From the NCBI RefSeq assembly GCF_001757995.1, contig NZ_LXLV01000062.1:372001-436000 (forward strand): 64,000 nucleotides of DNA, written 5' to 3'. The notes beneath the pieces were generated by a model. It worked only from the letters and a program-made list of their open reading frames with translations, ran no database searches and was not told the origin of the DNA. This DNA comes from Bacillus mycoides. Lineage in GTDB: Bacteria; Bacillota; Bacilli; Bacillales; Bacillaceae_G. The translations under genes were made by a program, and so were the position numbers. How positions within the stretch are numbered: the stretch's first letter is position 1; each line of letters starts with the position of its first letter. This document shows, piece after piece, positions 27,804-37,610 of this stretch.

Positions 27804-28670
27804 GTGAAAGCGAAATTACTAGCTCTGCTATTAGCTGTAGCCGTATTTATTATGCCAACAGCTTCATTTGCAGACATCATTGAGGGAGAATCAATTGTTA
27901 CACTAGGAGAAAACTTATCTGAACAACAAAAACAAGAGCTGTTAAAAGAAATGAAAGCACCAAAAGATGCTACAATCATCACTGTGTCTAATGCGGAAGA
28001 ACATAAATTTCTAGAAGGAATTGTTCCAAAATCACAAATTGGTACAAGAGCAATTTCCTCTTCTATGATTACATACACAAAACCAGGGTCAGGTCTCATT
28101 GTACGCTCAAAAAACATTAATTCGATAACAGATGCAATGTACACAAATGCACTTATTACAGCAGGTGTGAAAGATGCAGAGATTCAAATTACTGCACCAT
28201 TTAAAGTTTCCGGAACTGCTGCTTTAACAGGTTTAATGAAGGCCTATGAAACAACATCGAACAAAGAAATTCCAGAAGATGTTAAAAAAGTAGCCAATGA
28301 AGAAATGGTGCAAACAGCAAAACTTGGTGATAAAATTGGTGAAGAAAAAGCAGTTCAACTTGTTGCAAAAATTAAAGAAGAAATTGCAAAAGAACAGCCA
28401 AAAACAACTGAAGATTTACGCTCATTAATTAAAAAAATTGCTGATCAACTTGGCATTACATTAACAGATGAACAGTTGGATAACTTAGTAGCGTTATTTG
28501 ATAAAATGAAAAATCTTAATATCGATTGGAACCAAGTTGGTAGCCAATTAGATAAAGCAAAAGACCATGTGTCTGCCTTCTTAGGATCTGAAGAAGGACA
28601 AAGTTTCCTAGATAAAGTAAAAGATTTCTTCTCTAGTATCATCGATTTCGTTAAATCTTTATTCAAGTAA
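27804..28670 (+). CDS. ypuA: Secreted DUF1002 protein (YpuA-like)
   Basis: A 288-residue exported protein with a signal peptide (residues 1-23, ending ASFA). DUF1002 follows, with SMITYTKPGSGLIVRSKNI and ITAPFKVSGTAALTGLMKAYE as conserved stretches. The C-terminal third is helical and charged, ending in an amphipathic FFSSIIDFVKSLFK. The start is GTG, with GAAAGGGAGCG upstream. Function is unknown; B. subtilis ypuA responds to cell-envelope stress. Confidence 0.88.
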   Translation: MKAKLLALLLAVAVFIMPTASFADIIEGESIVTLGENLSEQQKQELLKEMKAPKDATIITVSNAEEHKFLEGIVPKSQIGTRAISSSMITYTKPGSGLIVRSKNINSITDAMYTNALITAGVKDAEIQITAPFKVSGTAALTGLMKAYETTSNKEIPEDVKKVANEEMVQTAKLGDKIGEEKAVQLVAKIKEEIAKEQPKTTEDLRSLIKKIADQLGITLTDEQLDNLVALFDKMKNLNIDWNQVGSQLDKAKDHVSAFLGSEEGQSFLDKVKDFFSSIIDFVKSLFK

Positions 28671-28703
28671 AAAAGAAGCTCGCCGCTGGCGGGCTTCTTT
28701 TTT
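28669..28703 (+). terminator. Bidirectional terminator after ypuA
   Basis: AAAAAAGAAGC pairs with CTTCTTTTTT around a GC-rich inner stem; it also ends the convergent HAD gene. Confidence 0.88.
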
Positions 28704-29487
28704 ATACAAGTAACGGTAATTTCATAATAGCTTCTTCAACCGAACGAACAACATGATTTGCTTTCTCCTTCACATACGGATGAGCATGATGAAGGGTGAA
28801 GGAGTGCGGGGTTACTTCAAACATAGAAATATCATTGAAAGAATCTCCAATACATGCAACTTCATTTGCTTCAATTTTTAAATGTTCCATTAATCTCTTC
28901 AGAGCGCTTCCTTTACTTACACCTCTTGGCATAATGTCAACATAGCGCTTACCCGATATAAAAACTTCCGCTTCGCTCTGAAATGTATCTCGCAACTCTT
29001 GATCTAATGCTACAATTTTTTCTTCTTCTCCAAAAACAAACAATTTCGCAGGATGTACCGTCTTCCCAAATTCCTCTTCTAGTTCTTCGATTTCAGCAAT
29101 ATGCACTCCCATATACTCTTCAAAAGTATGATGATGTTCATTCTTCCTTTTTGTATATCGCTGCTCATTTGCACAAACAATATCTGCTAGTCCCTTTTTA
29201 TGTATATATCGATATATTTCCTGGGCAACCCCATCTTCAAAACTTGATTCATGAAATACTTTTCCATCCGGTAGTATCATTGTCGCTCCATTTAAACTAG
29301 TTGTGTAATACGGGAACGAAAACCTTTTTACCGCCTCATCAATTCGGTGAGTAAAACGGCCAGAGGCAAAACAAATATTTGTCCCTTTTTCAGCTAGCCA
29401 ACAAAGCGCTCGTTCATCTTCTTTTTGCATATGATTCACATTGTAAACGAGCGTATCATCTAAATCACTTACAAATAGTTTAATCAT
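28702..29487 (-). CDS. Cof-type HAD phosphatase with DxDDT motif
   Basis: A 261-residue HAD-IIB hydrolase paralogous to the one at 19272; both share VACIGDSxNDIxMFxxTPHSF. The nucleophile motif reads VSDLDDTLV, with Asp where Gly is usual, as also occurs in some active HAD enzymes. Motif II is CFASGRF and the lysine is in VSKGSALK. I start at MIKLFVS; an extension of eight codons upstream would run through the ribosome site GGGGAAGAGG. Substrate unknown. Confidence 0.85.
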   Translation of the reverse strand: MIKLFVSDLDDTLVYNVNHMQKEDERALCWLAEKGTNICFASGRFTHRIDEAVKRFSFPYYTTSLNGATMILPDGKVFHESSFEDGVAQEIYRYIHKKGLADIVCANEQRYTKRKNEHHHTFEEYMGVHIAEIEELEEEFGKTVHPAKLFVFGEEEKIVALDQELRDTFQSEAEVFISGKRYVDIMPRGVSKGSALKRLMEHLKIEANEVACIGDSFNDISMFEVTPHSFTLHHAHPYVKEKANHVVRSVEEAIMKLPLLV

Positions 29488-29572
29488 GTCCTCTTCCCCT
29501 TCCATACACAATATCTACTCTAATTGTACAAAAAAAATGTTTGATTTTTGTTAAAAAAACAATAAATTTTCA

Positions 29573-29609
29573 ATAAAAAATAAGCGGGAGCATAATCCCA
29601 CTTATTTTT
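29573..29609 (-). terminator. Terminator of the spoVA operon
   Basis: AAATAAGTGGGA and TCCCGCTTATTT form a stem followed by T residues, minus strand, just after spoVAF. Confidence 0.88.
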
Positions 29610-31074
29610 GTCTTCGCACATTTTGAGGCCTTACAATACTTGGACGAACCTTTAAACTAGACATAGTTGGACGAAGTAAAATTTTCGTTAACGCGCCCCA
29701 ATCAAACGGTAAAAACGGCCATAAATACGGTGTTTGCAAGCTTTTTATAGATGTTAAAAATAAAATCAATATCGTCATTCCAATGACAAATCCCATTTCA
29801 TGAAATATACCCGTCAAAATAATAACAAATAATTTTCCAATCTTATTCCCAAGCCCTAGTTCATAACTTGGCGTAGCATATGCTCCAATCATAGAAACTG
29901 CTACGTACAAAATAACTTCTGGTACAAACAAACCTACATCAATTGCAATTTGACCAATTAATATAGCTGAAATTAATCCTGCTGCAGACGACAATGATGT
30001 CGGTGTATGAATGGCAGCCATCCTTAAAAATTCGAGTCCGATTTCCGCCATCAAAATTTGTAATAAAATTGGTAAATGCGTCATCTTATTTGGTCCAATG
30101 AAAGCAAGACTTTCCGGTAAAAGAGTTGGATCAAAAACAAAAACTAACCAAAATGGCAGTAAGAACAGTGAAAATATAACACCTAAAAAACGTACCCAAC
30201 GTAAAAATGTACCTACAGCTGGATTTTGTCTAAACTCTTCTGCATGTTGTAAATGGTGAAAATATGTTGTTGGAGTGATCATAGCACTTGGTGATGTATC
30301 AACGAGTACTAACACATGGCCTTCTAATAGATGATTTGCTGCTACATCTGGCCTTTCTGTATATCGAATAAGCGGGAATGGATTATAACCTTGTTTGACT
30401 ACAAATTCTTCTACCGTTTTATCCGCCATTGTAATCCCATCTACTTCAATGTTATTTAATTCTTGTTTTATAATCTTCACTAAATCCGGATTTGCAACAT
30501 CTTGTACATATGTAATACAAATATCCGTTTGCGATCTATCCCCTACTCGAACCATTTCATTTCGAAGACGTGGATCGCGTATTCTTCTACGAATTAACGC
30601 TGTATTTACAACGATATTTTCAACAAAGCCATCCCTTGCACCACGCACTACCTTTTCTGTATCTGGTTCTGTCGGTGTCCGGCCCGGATAACTACGAACA
30701 TCTATTGCGAACGCTTCCGTTTCACCTTCCACAAATATAACAATGAGTCCTGATAATACTTGGAGCATTACCTCATCCATCGTTTTTACTTTACTTACTT
30801 GTTGGTGAATTAAACGATTCTCTAAAAGCTTTACTGTATCTTCTTCTACATCCCTTATTTCATTTGTATCCACCGCTTCTTCTAAAATAGGGATAATATA
30901 ATTCGTATCACAAAGTCCATTTACAAATAACACACCAATTTCTTTATTTAAAATTTGAAATTTACGAATACCAACATCATATGTAACACCTAGTCCAACC
31001 GTTTGCTTTAAATAATTTTCATTATCACTTAAAAAAGATGAAATCGGGATATTCACTTTTTTAGGCTTCGTCAT
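29602..31074 (-). CDS. spoVAF: Stage V sporulation protein AF (GerA-family)
   Basis: A 490-residue membrane protein resembling the A subunit of germinant receptors. A soluble N-terminal half (about 1-290) has [23 protein letters not shown] at the junction, then several membrane segments (about 300-450) including [20 protein letters not shown]. It is thought to assist the inner spore membrane germination machinery. I start at MTKPKKVN, because the upstream GTG lies inside the AAAGGAGTGG site. It overlaps spoVAEA by 14 bases. Confidence 0.93.
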   Translation of the reverse strand: MTKPKKVNIPISSFLSDNENYLKQTVGLGVTYDVGIRKFQILNKEIGVLFVNGLCDTNYIIPILEEAVDTNEIRDVEEDTVKLLENRLIHQQVSKVKTMDEVMLQVLSGLIVIFVEGETEAFAIDVRSYPGRTPTEPDTEKVVRGARDGFVENIVVNTALIRRRIRDPRLRNEMVRVGDRSQTDICITYVQDVANPDLVKIIKQELNNIEVDGITMADKTVEEFVVKQGYNPFPLIRYTERPDVAANHLLEGHVLVLVDTSPSAMITPTTYFHHLQHAEEFRQNPAVGTFLRWVRFLGVIFSLFLLPFWLVFVFDPTLLPESLAFIGPNKMTHLPILLQILMAEIGLEFLRMAAIHTPTSLSSAAGLISAILIGQIAIDVGLFVPEVILYVAVSMIGAYATPSYELGLGNKIGKLFVIILTGIFHEMGFVIGMTILILFLTSIKSLQTPYLWPFLPFDWGALTKILLRPTMSSLKVRPSIVRPQNVRRQK

Positions 31075-31630
31075 AAAACCCACTCCTTTCCAAAATTAAT
31101 TGAATCGCTTTTCTAGTAATAGGTGATCCTCTCTCCCATTCATCATTTCCGCACATCTTGCCAATATCACCGACCCCTACAATGACAGGAACATTCAGAC
31201 CATCTAAACAATAAATCGTATCCCCACTAATCCTGCCAATTTCACCATCTGGGAGTCCAAATTTATCAACGCCGTATTCTGTCAAATTCCCATTCCGATC
31301 TACACTTACATCTACACGCGCCCATTCCCAATGATGTGTATTAGATGCTACTGCTAAAATACCCAGTACATCAACTTGTTTATGTGTTGCAACATACTTT
31401 AACGCCTTTTCACCAGATCCTTCTCCTATAAATCCACTGTCATCAAACATGACAAATACAGGGTCATATGGCGTTTGCATAATAAGCTCAACAACTTTCT
31501 TCCCTGTCAATTTGGTCGGATTACTTTGCGATGCTGAAATACACCTTCCCCCAAATTCCTTTGTTAACAGCTCAATTGTCCGCTTTGCATATTCATCTCC
31601 ATCTGTGACCAAAACAACCCTTCGTCTCAT
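31061..31630 (-). CDS. spoVAEA: Stage V sporulation protein AEA (soluble)
   Basis: A 189-residue soluble protein beginning [28 protein letters not shown]-type and [20 protein letters not shown] segments are conserved among SpoVAEa proteins. It has no membrane segment, unlike its neighbours, and its role in dipicolinate movement is unclear. It precedes spoVAF with an overlap. Confidence 0.92.
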   Translation of the reverse strand: MRRRVVLVTDGDEYAKRTIELLTKEFGGRCISASQSNPTKLTGKKVVELIMQTPYDPVFVMFDDSGFIGEGSGEKALKYVATHKQVDVLGILAVASNTHHWEWARVDVSVDRNGNLTEYGVDKFGLPDGEIGRISGDTIYCLDGLNVPVIVGVGDIGKMCGNDEWERGSPITRKAIQLILERSGFYDEA

Positions 31631-31635
31631 TCGAT

Positions 31636-31986
31636 TTATCCTTTCGGTTTACATATAAGTGCAACAAAAAATGAAAATAATATCGCCGCTGAAATCCCCG
31701 CTGACGTTAAGCTAAACATACCGATTCCAATTCCTAAATATCCATGTTTTTCTGCCGCATGCATTGCCCCGTGTAATAGTGAGTGTCCAAAACTTGTAAT
31801 AGGGACCGTTGCCCCAGCACCTGCAAATTTTATAAGCTTATCGTACAATCCAAATCCGTCTAAAATAGCTCCGGCGACTACAAAAGTTGCCATTAAATGT
31901 GCTGGTGTTAACCTTGCGAAATCTAACAACACTTGTCCAATTACACAAATAGCTCCTCCTACAAGAAATGCATATATAAAATCCAC
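31636..31986 (-). CDS. spoVAEB: Stage V sporulation protein AEB (membrane)
   Basis: A 116-residue membrane protein with about three or four hydrophobic segments and the conserved [19 protein letters not shown] motif also seen in SpoVAC (GAGSAVPVTGFANSM). With SpoVAC it is believed to form part of the dipicolinic acid channel in the inner spore membrane. The start is GTG with AAAGGAGAGTG upstream. Confidence 0.94.
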   Translation of the reverse strand: MDFIYAFLVGGAICVIGQVLLDFARLTPAHLMATFVVAGAILDGFGLYDKLIKFAGAGATVPITSFGHSLLHGAMHAAEKHGYLGIGIGMFSLTSAGISAAILFSFFVALICKPKG

Positions 31987-31989
31987 AAT

Positions 31990-33006
31990 TCACTCTCCTT
32001 TAACTCTTTCAAACACAACACCATGCGCAATCGTTGGAATCGTTTCCTTTTGCTGCATCATCACCGGGCTTAATAAAGCTCCAGTTGCAACTACAAAAAT
32101 TCTTTGTAAATTACCTTTTTGCATTTCACGCAATAAATGACCGTATGTTACAACAGCTGAACAAGCACAACCACTGCCCCCTGCGAACACTTCTTCTTGA
32201 TTTGAATTGTAAATCATTAACCCACAATCGTTGTATACATTCCCCAAATCATACCCTTCCTCAAGTAAAAGCTGTTTCGCAATTGGTGTTCCAACAGCTG
32301 ATAAATCACCAGTAACAATAAGATCATAATCAGCTGCACTTCTTCTCAAATCTTCAAAATGCTGTTGAATTGTATGAGCAGCAGCTGGTGCCATTGCCGA
32401 TCCCATATCTAAAGGATTAGCAATTCCTAAATCCTGTACTTTTCCGATTGTTGCTGATGTTATTTTAATTGCACTCTCCTCATTGCTAATCAATATTGAT
32501 CCTGCTCCAGTAACAGTTGAGTTTGCTGTCCCTGGCTTTTGTCCTCCGTATTCTGTTGGGGAACGAAACTGTCTTTCAGCCGTCGCATTATGACTACTTA
32601 CTGTAGCTAAAATACGATTCGCAAATCCACCATCTATAAAAGCTGATCCAATCGCCAAAGTTTCCATTGACGTCGCACAAGCGCTGAACATCCCTAAAAA
32701 AGGAATACCATACTCACGAGCAACGTAATTTGCTGTCACTGTTTGGTTTAATAAATCTCCCGCTAAAAAGAAATCAATTTGTGATTTTTTTTTATTTCCT
32801 TTTTGCATCGCTTGTTGAATTGAGTCTGACATTAACCTTCGTTCAGCAAGTTCCCAGTTTTCCTCTCCGCAATGTAAGTCAGAATATGAAATATCAAAAT
32901 CCTTTCCAAGAGGGCCTTCAGCTTCTTTCGGACCGACAGCAGTACCAGTTGCATTCACGAAGATATCATTTTGAAATACCCACGTTTGTTTCCCTGTCAA
33001 TCTCAT
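31990..33006 (-). CDS. spoVAD: Stage V sporulation protein AD
   Basis: A 338-residue thiolase-fold protein that binds dipicolinic acid during its uptake into the forespore. Recognisable segments are GKQTWVFQN at the start, FLGMFSACATSMETLA and GGSGCACSAVVTYGHLL. It is peripheral to the inner spore membrane. AGGAGGGGGAGG precedes the ATG. It sits between spoVAC and spoVAEB, as in other Bacillus. Confidence 0.96.
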   Translation of the reverse strand: MRLTGKQTWVFQNDIFVNATGTAVGPKEAEGPLGKDFDISYSDLHCGEENWELAERRLMSDSIQQAMQKGNKKKSQIDFFLAGDLLNQTVTANYVAREYGIPFLGMFSACATSMETLAIGSAFIDGGFANRILATVSSHNATAERQFRSPTEYGGQKPGTANSTVTGAGSILISNEESAIKITSATIGKVQDLGIANPLDMGSAMAPAAAHTIQQHFEDLRRSAADYDLIVTGDLSAVGTPIAKQLLLEEGYDLGNVYNDCGLMIYNSNQEEVFAGGSGCACSAVVTYGHLLREMQKGNLQRIFVVATGALLSPVMMQQKETIPTIAHGVVFERVKGE

Positions 33007-33019
33007 ACCTCCCCCTCCT

Positions 33020-33478
33020 TTAAGACATTAAAATTTGAAATGTATATCTTATTAACCCGATAATGTATGCACCGACGACTCCAAATACAATGACACTTCC
33101 TGCAAGCTTAAACATGTTAGTAGCAATTCCTAGAACAACTCCTTCACTCCTATGTTCTAGCGCAGCACTCGCCATAGAATTCGCAAATCCAGTAACTGGT
33201 ACTGCTGATCCCGCTCCAGAAAATTGCCCGATTTTATCATATACACCACACCCTGTTAAAATTGCTGATAATAAAACAAGCGTTGCAACTGTCGGATTTC
33301 CTGCCTCTTGTTCACTAAAGTGAAAATAATGTATATAAAATTTCATCAATATTTCTCCGACTGTACAAATGAACCCACCTACAAGAAATGCCTTCACACA
33401 ATTTAGCAAATAGTTTGGCTTTGGATGGTACTCCTTCACTTTATTTATGTAATCATCTTTCAGTTTTCGCCCTGCCAT
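33020..33478 (-). CDS. spoVAC: Stage V sporulation protein AC
   Basis: A 152-residue inner spore membrane protein; B. subtilis SpoVAC is a mechanosensitive channel for dipicolinic acid release. Four hydrophobic segments follow a basic start (AGRKLKDDYINKVKEYHPKP), and the motif GAGSAVPVTGFANSM is shared with SpoVAEB. GTAGGAGG precedes the ATG. Confidence 0.95.
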   Translation of the reverse strand: MAGRKLKDDYINKVKEYHPKPNYLLNCVKAFLVGGFICTVGEILMKFYIHYFHFSEQEAGNPTVATLVLLSAILTGCGVYDKIGQFSGAGSAVPVTGFANSMASAALEHRSEGVVLGIATNMFKLAGSVIVFGVVGAYIIGLIRYTFQILMS

Positions 33479-33490
33479 ATATATTGCCTC

Positions 33491-33907
33491 CTACTTTACG
33501 AAATAAATCCAGTGAAACAATGAGCCTATTACTTTTCCAAGTACAAGAGCAACGAGCAAAATAACAATTTTCCCCTCTACCCCGACTCGTTTCGCTAAAA
33601 TAGGTAAAACATTTAATACTTCTGTTAATGCCGCAGCAAGCATTCCAATGAATGTGCCACAAAATAACCCTAATATTACGAGCCAATATTGCGATGTTTG
33701 AAATGTAATGTTTTTCAAACTACACCAAGCCCCAGTTAAAGTACCCGCAATGACAGCCCACTCAAAATATTGAATATGCTTTCCACTTCTCGTTAATTGA
33801 GCTAAGCGCGGGATAATACCGAGAACAGCTAAAAAGGCAACATATCCGCTACCTACTGCAATCCCGCCAGCTAAACCAATTAATATAACAAACCCACATT
33901 CAATCAT
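33491..33907 (-). CDS. spoVAB: Stage V sporulation protein AB
   Basis: A 138-residue protein with four or five membrane segments. GSGYVAFLAVLGIIPRLAQLT and AAALTEVLNVLPILAKR are conserved with SpoVAB. I use the ATG at 33907, which overlaps the spoVAA stop and gives the family length (B. subtilis about 141), though no good ribosome site is seen; coupling to spoVAA is likely. In-frame starts to 33946 exist. Confidence 0.88.
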   Translation of the reverse strand: MIECGFVILIGLAGGIAVGSGYVAFLAVLGIIPRLAQLTRSGKHIQYFEWAVIAGTLTGAWCSLKNITFQTSQYWLVILGLFCGTFIGMLAAALTEVLNVLPILAKRVGVEGKIVILLVALVLGKVIGSLFHWIYFVK

Positions 33908-34520
33908 CGGCAAGCTGTTTCGTGTTATCCTTGTTTTCATTAACAATTACATATTGATCAAGCGACTGTTGATATTGAAACATCTCAACTTCTAACGGAC
34001 TAGGCTCTTCATTAATTCTCTTTTGAAATACATGATTGAAAAATAAAACCATACCTAATCCAAGACCTACTGAATATGGAACTTGAAATAATAGTGGTTG
34101 CTCCTTAAACTCTCCAGTAATCATGTAATATAACCGTTGATGTACTTGTTGCATACTTACATCCTCATGGAAATAAATTATCGCAAGGGCCGCTCCAATG
34201 AAAAGCAAAAACCATACAAGTCCAAAGAAAACCGGATGCACTTTCTTTTTTTTATATATAATTTCAACAAGAGTTTGTCCAGAACCCAGTAAATTAATTT
34301 GTACATGAGATGCTTTTTGTTGAATAATCTCAATTACTTTCATGACATCAATTACAACATGCGTCTTATCATGTGCTGTTATGTTGTAAACTATCTCATT
34401 TTGTAACGACTCAACTACAAAAGAATCTCCTGCAAGTTGAGCAACATCACTCAGCTTTATTTCGTACGCAGGAGAAACTTTTAAACGATTGCGCATTTTA
34501 ATATAAATTGTTCCTTCCAA
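33900..34520 (-). CDS. spoVAA: Stage V sporulation protein AA
   Basis: A 206-residue protein with a soluble N-terminal half (about 1-100) and two membrane segments (about 103-125 and 150-170). It starts at TTG with AAGGGGTGA eight bases before, giving LEGTIYIKMRNR, which resembles the SpoVAA N terminus. It is first in the spoVA operon behind a forespore-type promoter. Confidence 0.92.
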   Translation of the reverse strand: MEGTIYIKMRNRLKVSPAYEIKLSDVAQLAGDSFVVESLQNEIVYNITAHDKTHVVIDVMKVIEIIQQKASHVQINLLGSGQTLVEIIYKKKKVHPVFFGLVWFLLFIGAALAIIYFHEDVSMQQVHQRLYYMITGEFKEQPLLFQVPYSVGLGLGMVLFFNHVFQKRINEEPSPLEVEMFQYQQSLDQYVIVNENKDNTKQLADD

Positions 34521-34554
34521 TTTTCATTCACCCCTTCACTCTTCCTCGTAGTTG

Positions 34555-34585
34555 TAGTATGGTTATTGAATTTTTTTCTAATACA
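34555..34585 (-). promoter_or_regulatory. Forespore sigma-G type promoter of spoVA
   Basis: On the minus strand a CATACTA -10 lies 18 bases after TGTATT. CATACTA fits the sigma-G (and sigma-F) class, as known for spoVA. Confidence 0.7.
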
Positions 34586-34595
34586 ATTTTTTCAT

Positions 34596-34634
34596 AAAAA
34601 AACATCTGTACCGTTTCGGTACAGATGTTTTTTA
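34596..34634 (-). terminator. Terminator after the symporter small-subunit gene
   Basis: ACATCTGTACCG and CGGTACAGATGT form a 12-bp stem with a three-base loop, flanked by A and T runs. Confidence 0.92.
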
Positions 34635-34636
34635 GC

Positions 34637-34738
34637 TTATGCCTTTTTCTTAAATAAATTTGCAATACTTAATGCAAGTCCTCCCCAAATGACTACCATA
34701 CCTATAACCATCATCATAATCGCTGATCCACTCATCAT
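34637..34738 (-). CDS. Small subunit of a sodium symporter (MetS-like)
   Basis: A 33-residue single-helix membrane peptide, MMSGSAIMMMVIGMVVIWGG followed by LALSIANLFKKKA. It matches the small MetS-type subunits that accompany methionine/alanine transporters of the neurotransmitter:sodium symporter family. Its ATG overlaps the transporter stop as ATGA, so its translation is coupled to the C-terminal part of the broken transporter. It is intact. Confidence 0.85.
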   Translation of the reverse strand: MMSGSAIMMMVIGMVVIWGGLALSIANLFKKKA

Positions 34739-36261
34739 GAAACACCTCGGTCCTTCCATTCTTTTTCAAGCTGGGCAGAATCTGAATGTATTTGTGCATT
34801 CCATTTTTTCAGACCAATAACTAGCGCGACTAGAAGGAATGCTGCCGCTATCGACCAACCATACGTTACAACAAATTCCGTCGGATAATCTCCGTAGTTC
34901 TTTTTAATGTTTTGGATTGTACCATCAATTAACATATACCCTAACATAAGTGGAGTAATAACGAGTAAACTCACTCTCCAAAACGTCCCTAACTTTATAT
35001 CAGACACAAAGTTTGCATGATTTTGATAAACTGGTAAACGGCGCAAGATTAGTCCTATTGTAACTACTTCAACAAGTGCAATTGTAATCAATCCAAAATT
35101 GTTAGCGAAGTAATCAACAACATCTAGGAACATAAGTCCCCCTCGCGTTGCAAAAACAAGAGAAACTAATACTAATAGCGTTCCCATAATTCCAATCGTC
35201 TTTTGACGACTCAAGCTGAATTTTTCAGATACAGCGGCAAAGCATACTTCTGCAAGTGAAATGAGTGATGTAATTCCAGCAACAGTTAAAGATAAGAAAA
35301 ATAGTACACCAAATAACGGTGACATCGGTAACTCATTAATAATTTGCGGGAATACTACAAATGCAAGTCCTACGCCAGCACTAGCTACTTTATCAACCGG
35401 TACCCCCATGTTATTTGCCATAAATCCAAGAGCTGCAAAGACACCAATACCTGCCAACAATTCAAATCCTGAATTTGCAAACCCTGTAATAAAAGCATTA
35501 TTTGTTGTATCTGAGTTTTTCGGTAAATAACTAGAATACGTAATCATAATTCCGAATGCTAAAGATAAACTAAAGAAAATTTGACCGTAAGCAGCAAGCT
35601 ATACTTTCCCATCAAAAATACGACTCCAATCTGGTTTAAAGAATGCATCTAATCCTTGCATCGCACCTTCCATCGTTACTGCACGAACAACGATAATAAG
35701 GAACATAACAACTAGTAAAGGAATAAAAATGCGGTTAACAACTTCGATTCCTTTTTTAACTCCTTTAAACGCAACACCAAGCACAATAATCCAAACGAGA
35801 GCTAACGGAATTAATACTTCCGGCACAAGCCCTCCAAACTGTCCTGGTTTATCTGCAACATGTAAATATTCTTTAAATAAAAATGATTGCGTGTCTTTCC
35901 CCCATGCTCCAGTAATTGCAAAGTACGTATACGAAATAGACCAAGCAATGATTACAGCGTAATATGTTGAAACAATAAATGTCACACACATTTGCCACCA
36001 TCCAATAAATTCAGCACGTCGATGAATACGGAAGAATGTAAGTGGCGCCGAACCACGATGACGATGCCCAAGAGCAAACTCGAAAGCTAACAATGAAATA
36101 CCAGTCGTTAATAATGCAAATAAGTACGGTAAAAAGAATGCGCCTCCCCCGTTTTCATACGCTGTATAAGGAAAACGCCATATATTCCCTAGTCCAACAG
36201 CGGAACCGATTGCTGCAAAAATAAATCCAGCCCTCGTTCCCCATTGTTGCCTCGTTTCCAT
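34735..36261 (-). pseudogene. Sodium-dependent (methionine/alanine-type) transporter interrupted by an amber codon
   Basis: A neurotransmitter:sodium symporter gene of 508 codons. The N terminus has the sodium-site motif GSAVGLGNIWRFPYTAYENGGGAF. At 35599-35601 a TAG stands in the same frame after DGKV; the frame then continues LAAYGQIFFSLSLAFGIMI and runs to a natural stop. Relatives carry Trp there (VWLAAYGQ), so TGG to TAG is the likely change. Nothing else is disrupted. If real, only a 220-residue fragment would be made. A sequencing error or suppression is the alternative. Confidence 0.85.
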
Positions 36262-36379
36262 GTTTCCTTCCCCCTTTGTGACAAGTTCATACTTGGATTA
36301 TAGTTTAAATTAACTGAATTATCAATAAATTCTGTAAACTCTTTAGAAATAGTTGGAATTTTCTCCTTTTCGTGGCAAT

Positions 36380-36416
36380 AAAAAAATCGAATAGATAGCT
36401 ACTCATCTATTCGATC
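36380..36416 (-). terminator. Terminator of the spoIIA-sigF operon
   Basis: ATCGAATAGAT and ATCTATTCGAT form a stem with an adjacent T run on the minus strand. It overlaps the end of sigF. Confidence 0.9.
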
Positions 36417-37157
36417 TTTCATCTGTTTTAATATTTTCTTTTCAAGTCTTGAAACTTGTACTTGCGAAATGCCTATACGCTCCGCTACTTCTGATTGGGT
36501 TTGGTCTTTATAATAGCGCAAATATACAATTAGCCGTTCTCGTTCATCCAGTTCTCTAATTGCTTCTTTTAAAGCAATTTTATCAAACCATTTCGTTTCC
36601 GATTGATCTGCAATTTGATCTAAAATAGTAATTGGATCTCCATCGTTTTCATACACAGTTTCATGTATCGATGAAGGAGCACGACTCGCTTCTTGCGCCA
36701 GAACAACTTCTTCTGGCGTTAGTTCAAGAGCCTCTGCTACCTCATTAATCGTTGGAGCCCTTCCAAATTCTTTCGAAAGCTCGTCTCTCATCTTTCGGAC
36801 TTTGTTTCCTGTTTCTTTTAAAGATCGACTTACTTTAATTGATCCATCGTCACGTAAAAATCGTTGTATTTCACCGATAATCATTGGAACTGCATATGTT
36901 GAAAATTTCACGTCGAAAGATAAATCAAATTTATCTACCGATTTTAAGAGTCCAATACATCCAATTTGAAATAAATCGTCTGGTTCGTATCCTCGATTAA
37001 GAAATCGCTGCACAACCGACCATACGAGACGCATATTACTTTGAACGATTGTATCTCTCGCTTGTTGATCTCCATCTTGACTCTTTTGAATTAACGCTTT
37101 TAGCTCGTGGTCCTTTAACTGAGGTTTCTTCTTCTCATTTCTGACCTCTATGTCCAT
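36399..37157 (-). CDS. sigF: Forespore RNA polymerase sigma factor F
   Basis: A 252-residue sigma-70 family factor, the first compartment-specific sigma of sporulation. Region 2 reads GYEPDDLFQIGCIGLLKSVDKFDLS with FSTYAVPMIIGEIQRFLRDD; region 4 ends with TQSEVAERIGISQVQVSRLEKKIL. It is held inactive by SpoIIAB, encoded 12 bases upstream, and released by SpoIIAA. GGAGAATAGCC precedes the ATG. Confidence 0.97.
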   Translation of the reverse strand: MDIEVRNEKKKPQLKDHELKALIQKSQDGDQQARDTIVQSNMRLVWSVVQRFLNRGYEPDDLFQIGCIGLLKSVDKFDLSFDVKFSTYAVPMIIGEIQRFLRDDGSIKVSRSLKETGNKVRKMRDELSKEFGRAPTINEVAEALELTPEEVVLAQEASRAPSSIHETVYENDGDPITILDQIADQSETKWFDKIALKEAIRELDERERLIVYLRYYKDQTQSEVAERIGISQVQVSRLEKKILKQMKDRIDE

Positions 37158-37169
37158 TGGCTATTCTCC

Positions 37170-37610
37170 TTAATTGCATAGAGCGTTACTATTTGATAAG
37201 TATTTTGTCAAATGGATTGTTGTCCCGAAAGATTCGTTTGAAATAACTTCTACTTCATCCATAAAATTTTCCATGATAGTAAATCCCATTCCGGAACGCT
37301 CTAATTCAGGTTTAGTTGTAAAAAGGGGTTGTCTTGCTTCATCTAAGTTAAAGATACCAATCCCTTCATCTCGAATCGTGAGTTTCACCATCGCTTCTTC
37401 CAAAATCACTGAAATATAAACAACACCTTCTGCATTTCCTTCATACCCATGAATAATTGCATTTGTAACCGCTTCTGACACAACTGTTTTAATCTCTGTT
37501 AGTTCTTCCATCGTCGGGTCTAATTGCGCAATAAAAGCAGCTACCGTAACACGAGCAAATGATTCATTCTGACTTAACGCTGAAAATTGAAGGTTCATTT
37601 CATTTCTCAT
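37170..37610 (-). CDS. spoIIAB: Anti-sigma F factor and serine kinase
   Basis: A 146-residue GHKL-type kinase that binds and inhibits SigF and phosphorylates SpoIIAA. The ATP site shows [32 protein letters not shown] and [15 protein letters not shown]. It begins right after the spoIIAA stop, with GGGGGTGG inside spoIIAA as the ribosome site. Confidence 0.97.

Noticed and set aside
35547-35599. A frameshift in the sodium symporter gene.
   Set aside because: The two halves are in the same frame; only a TAG codon separates them, so it is a nonsense change.
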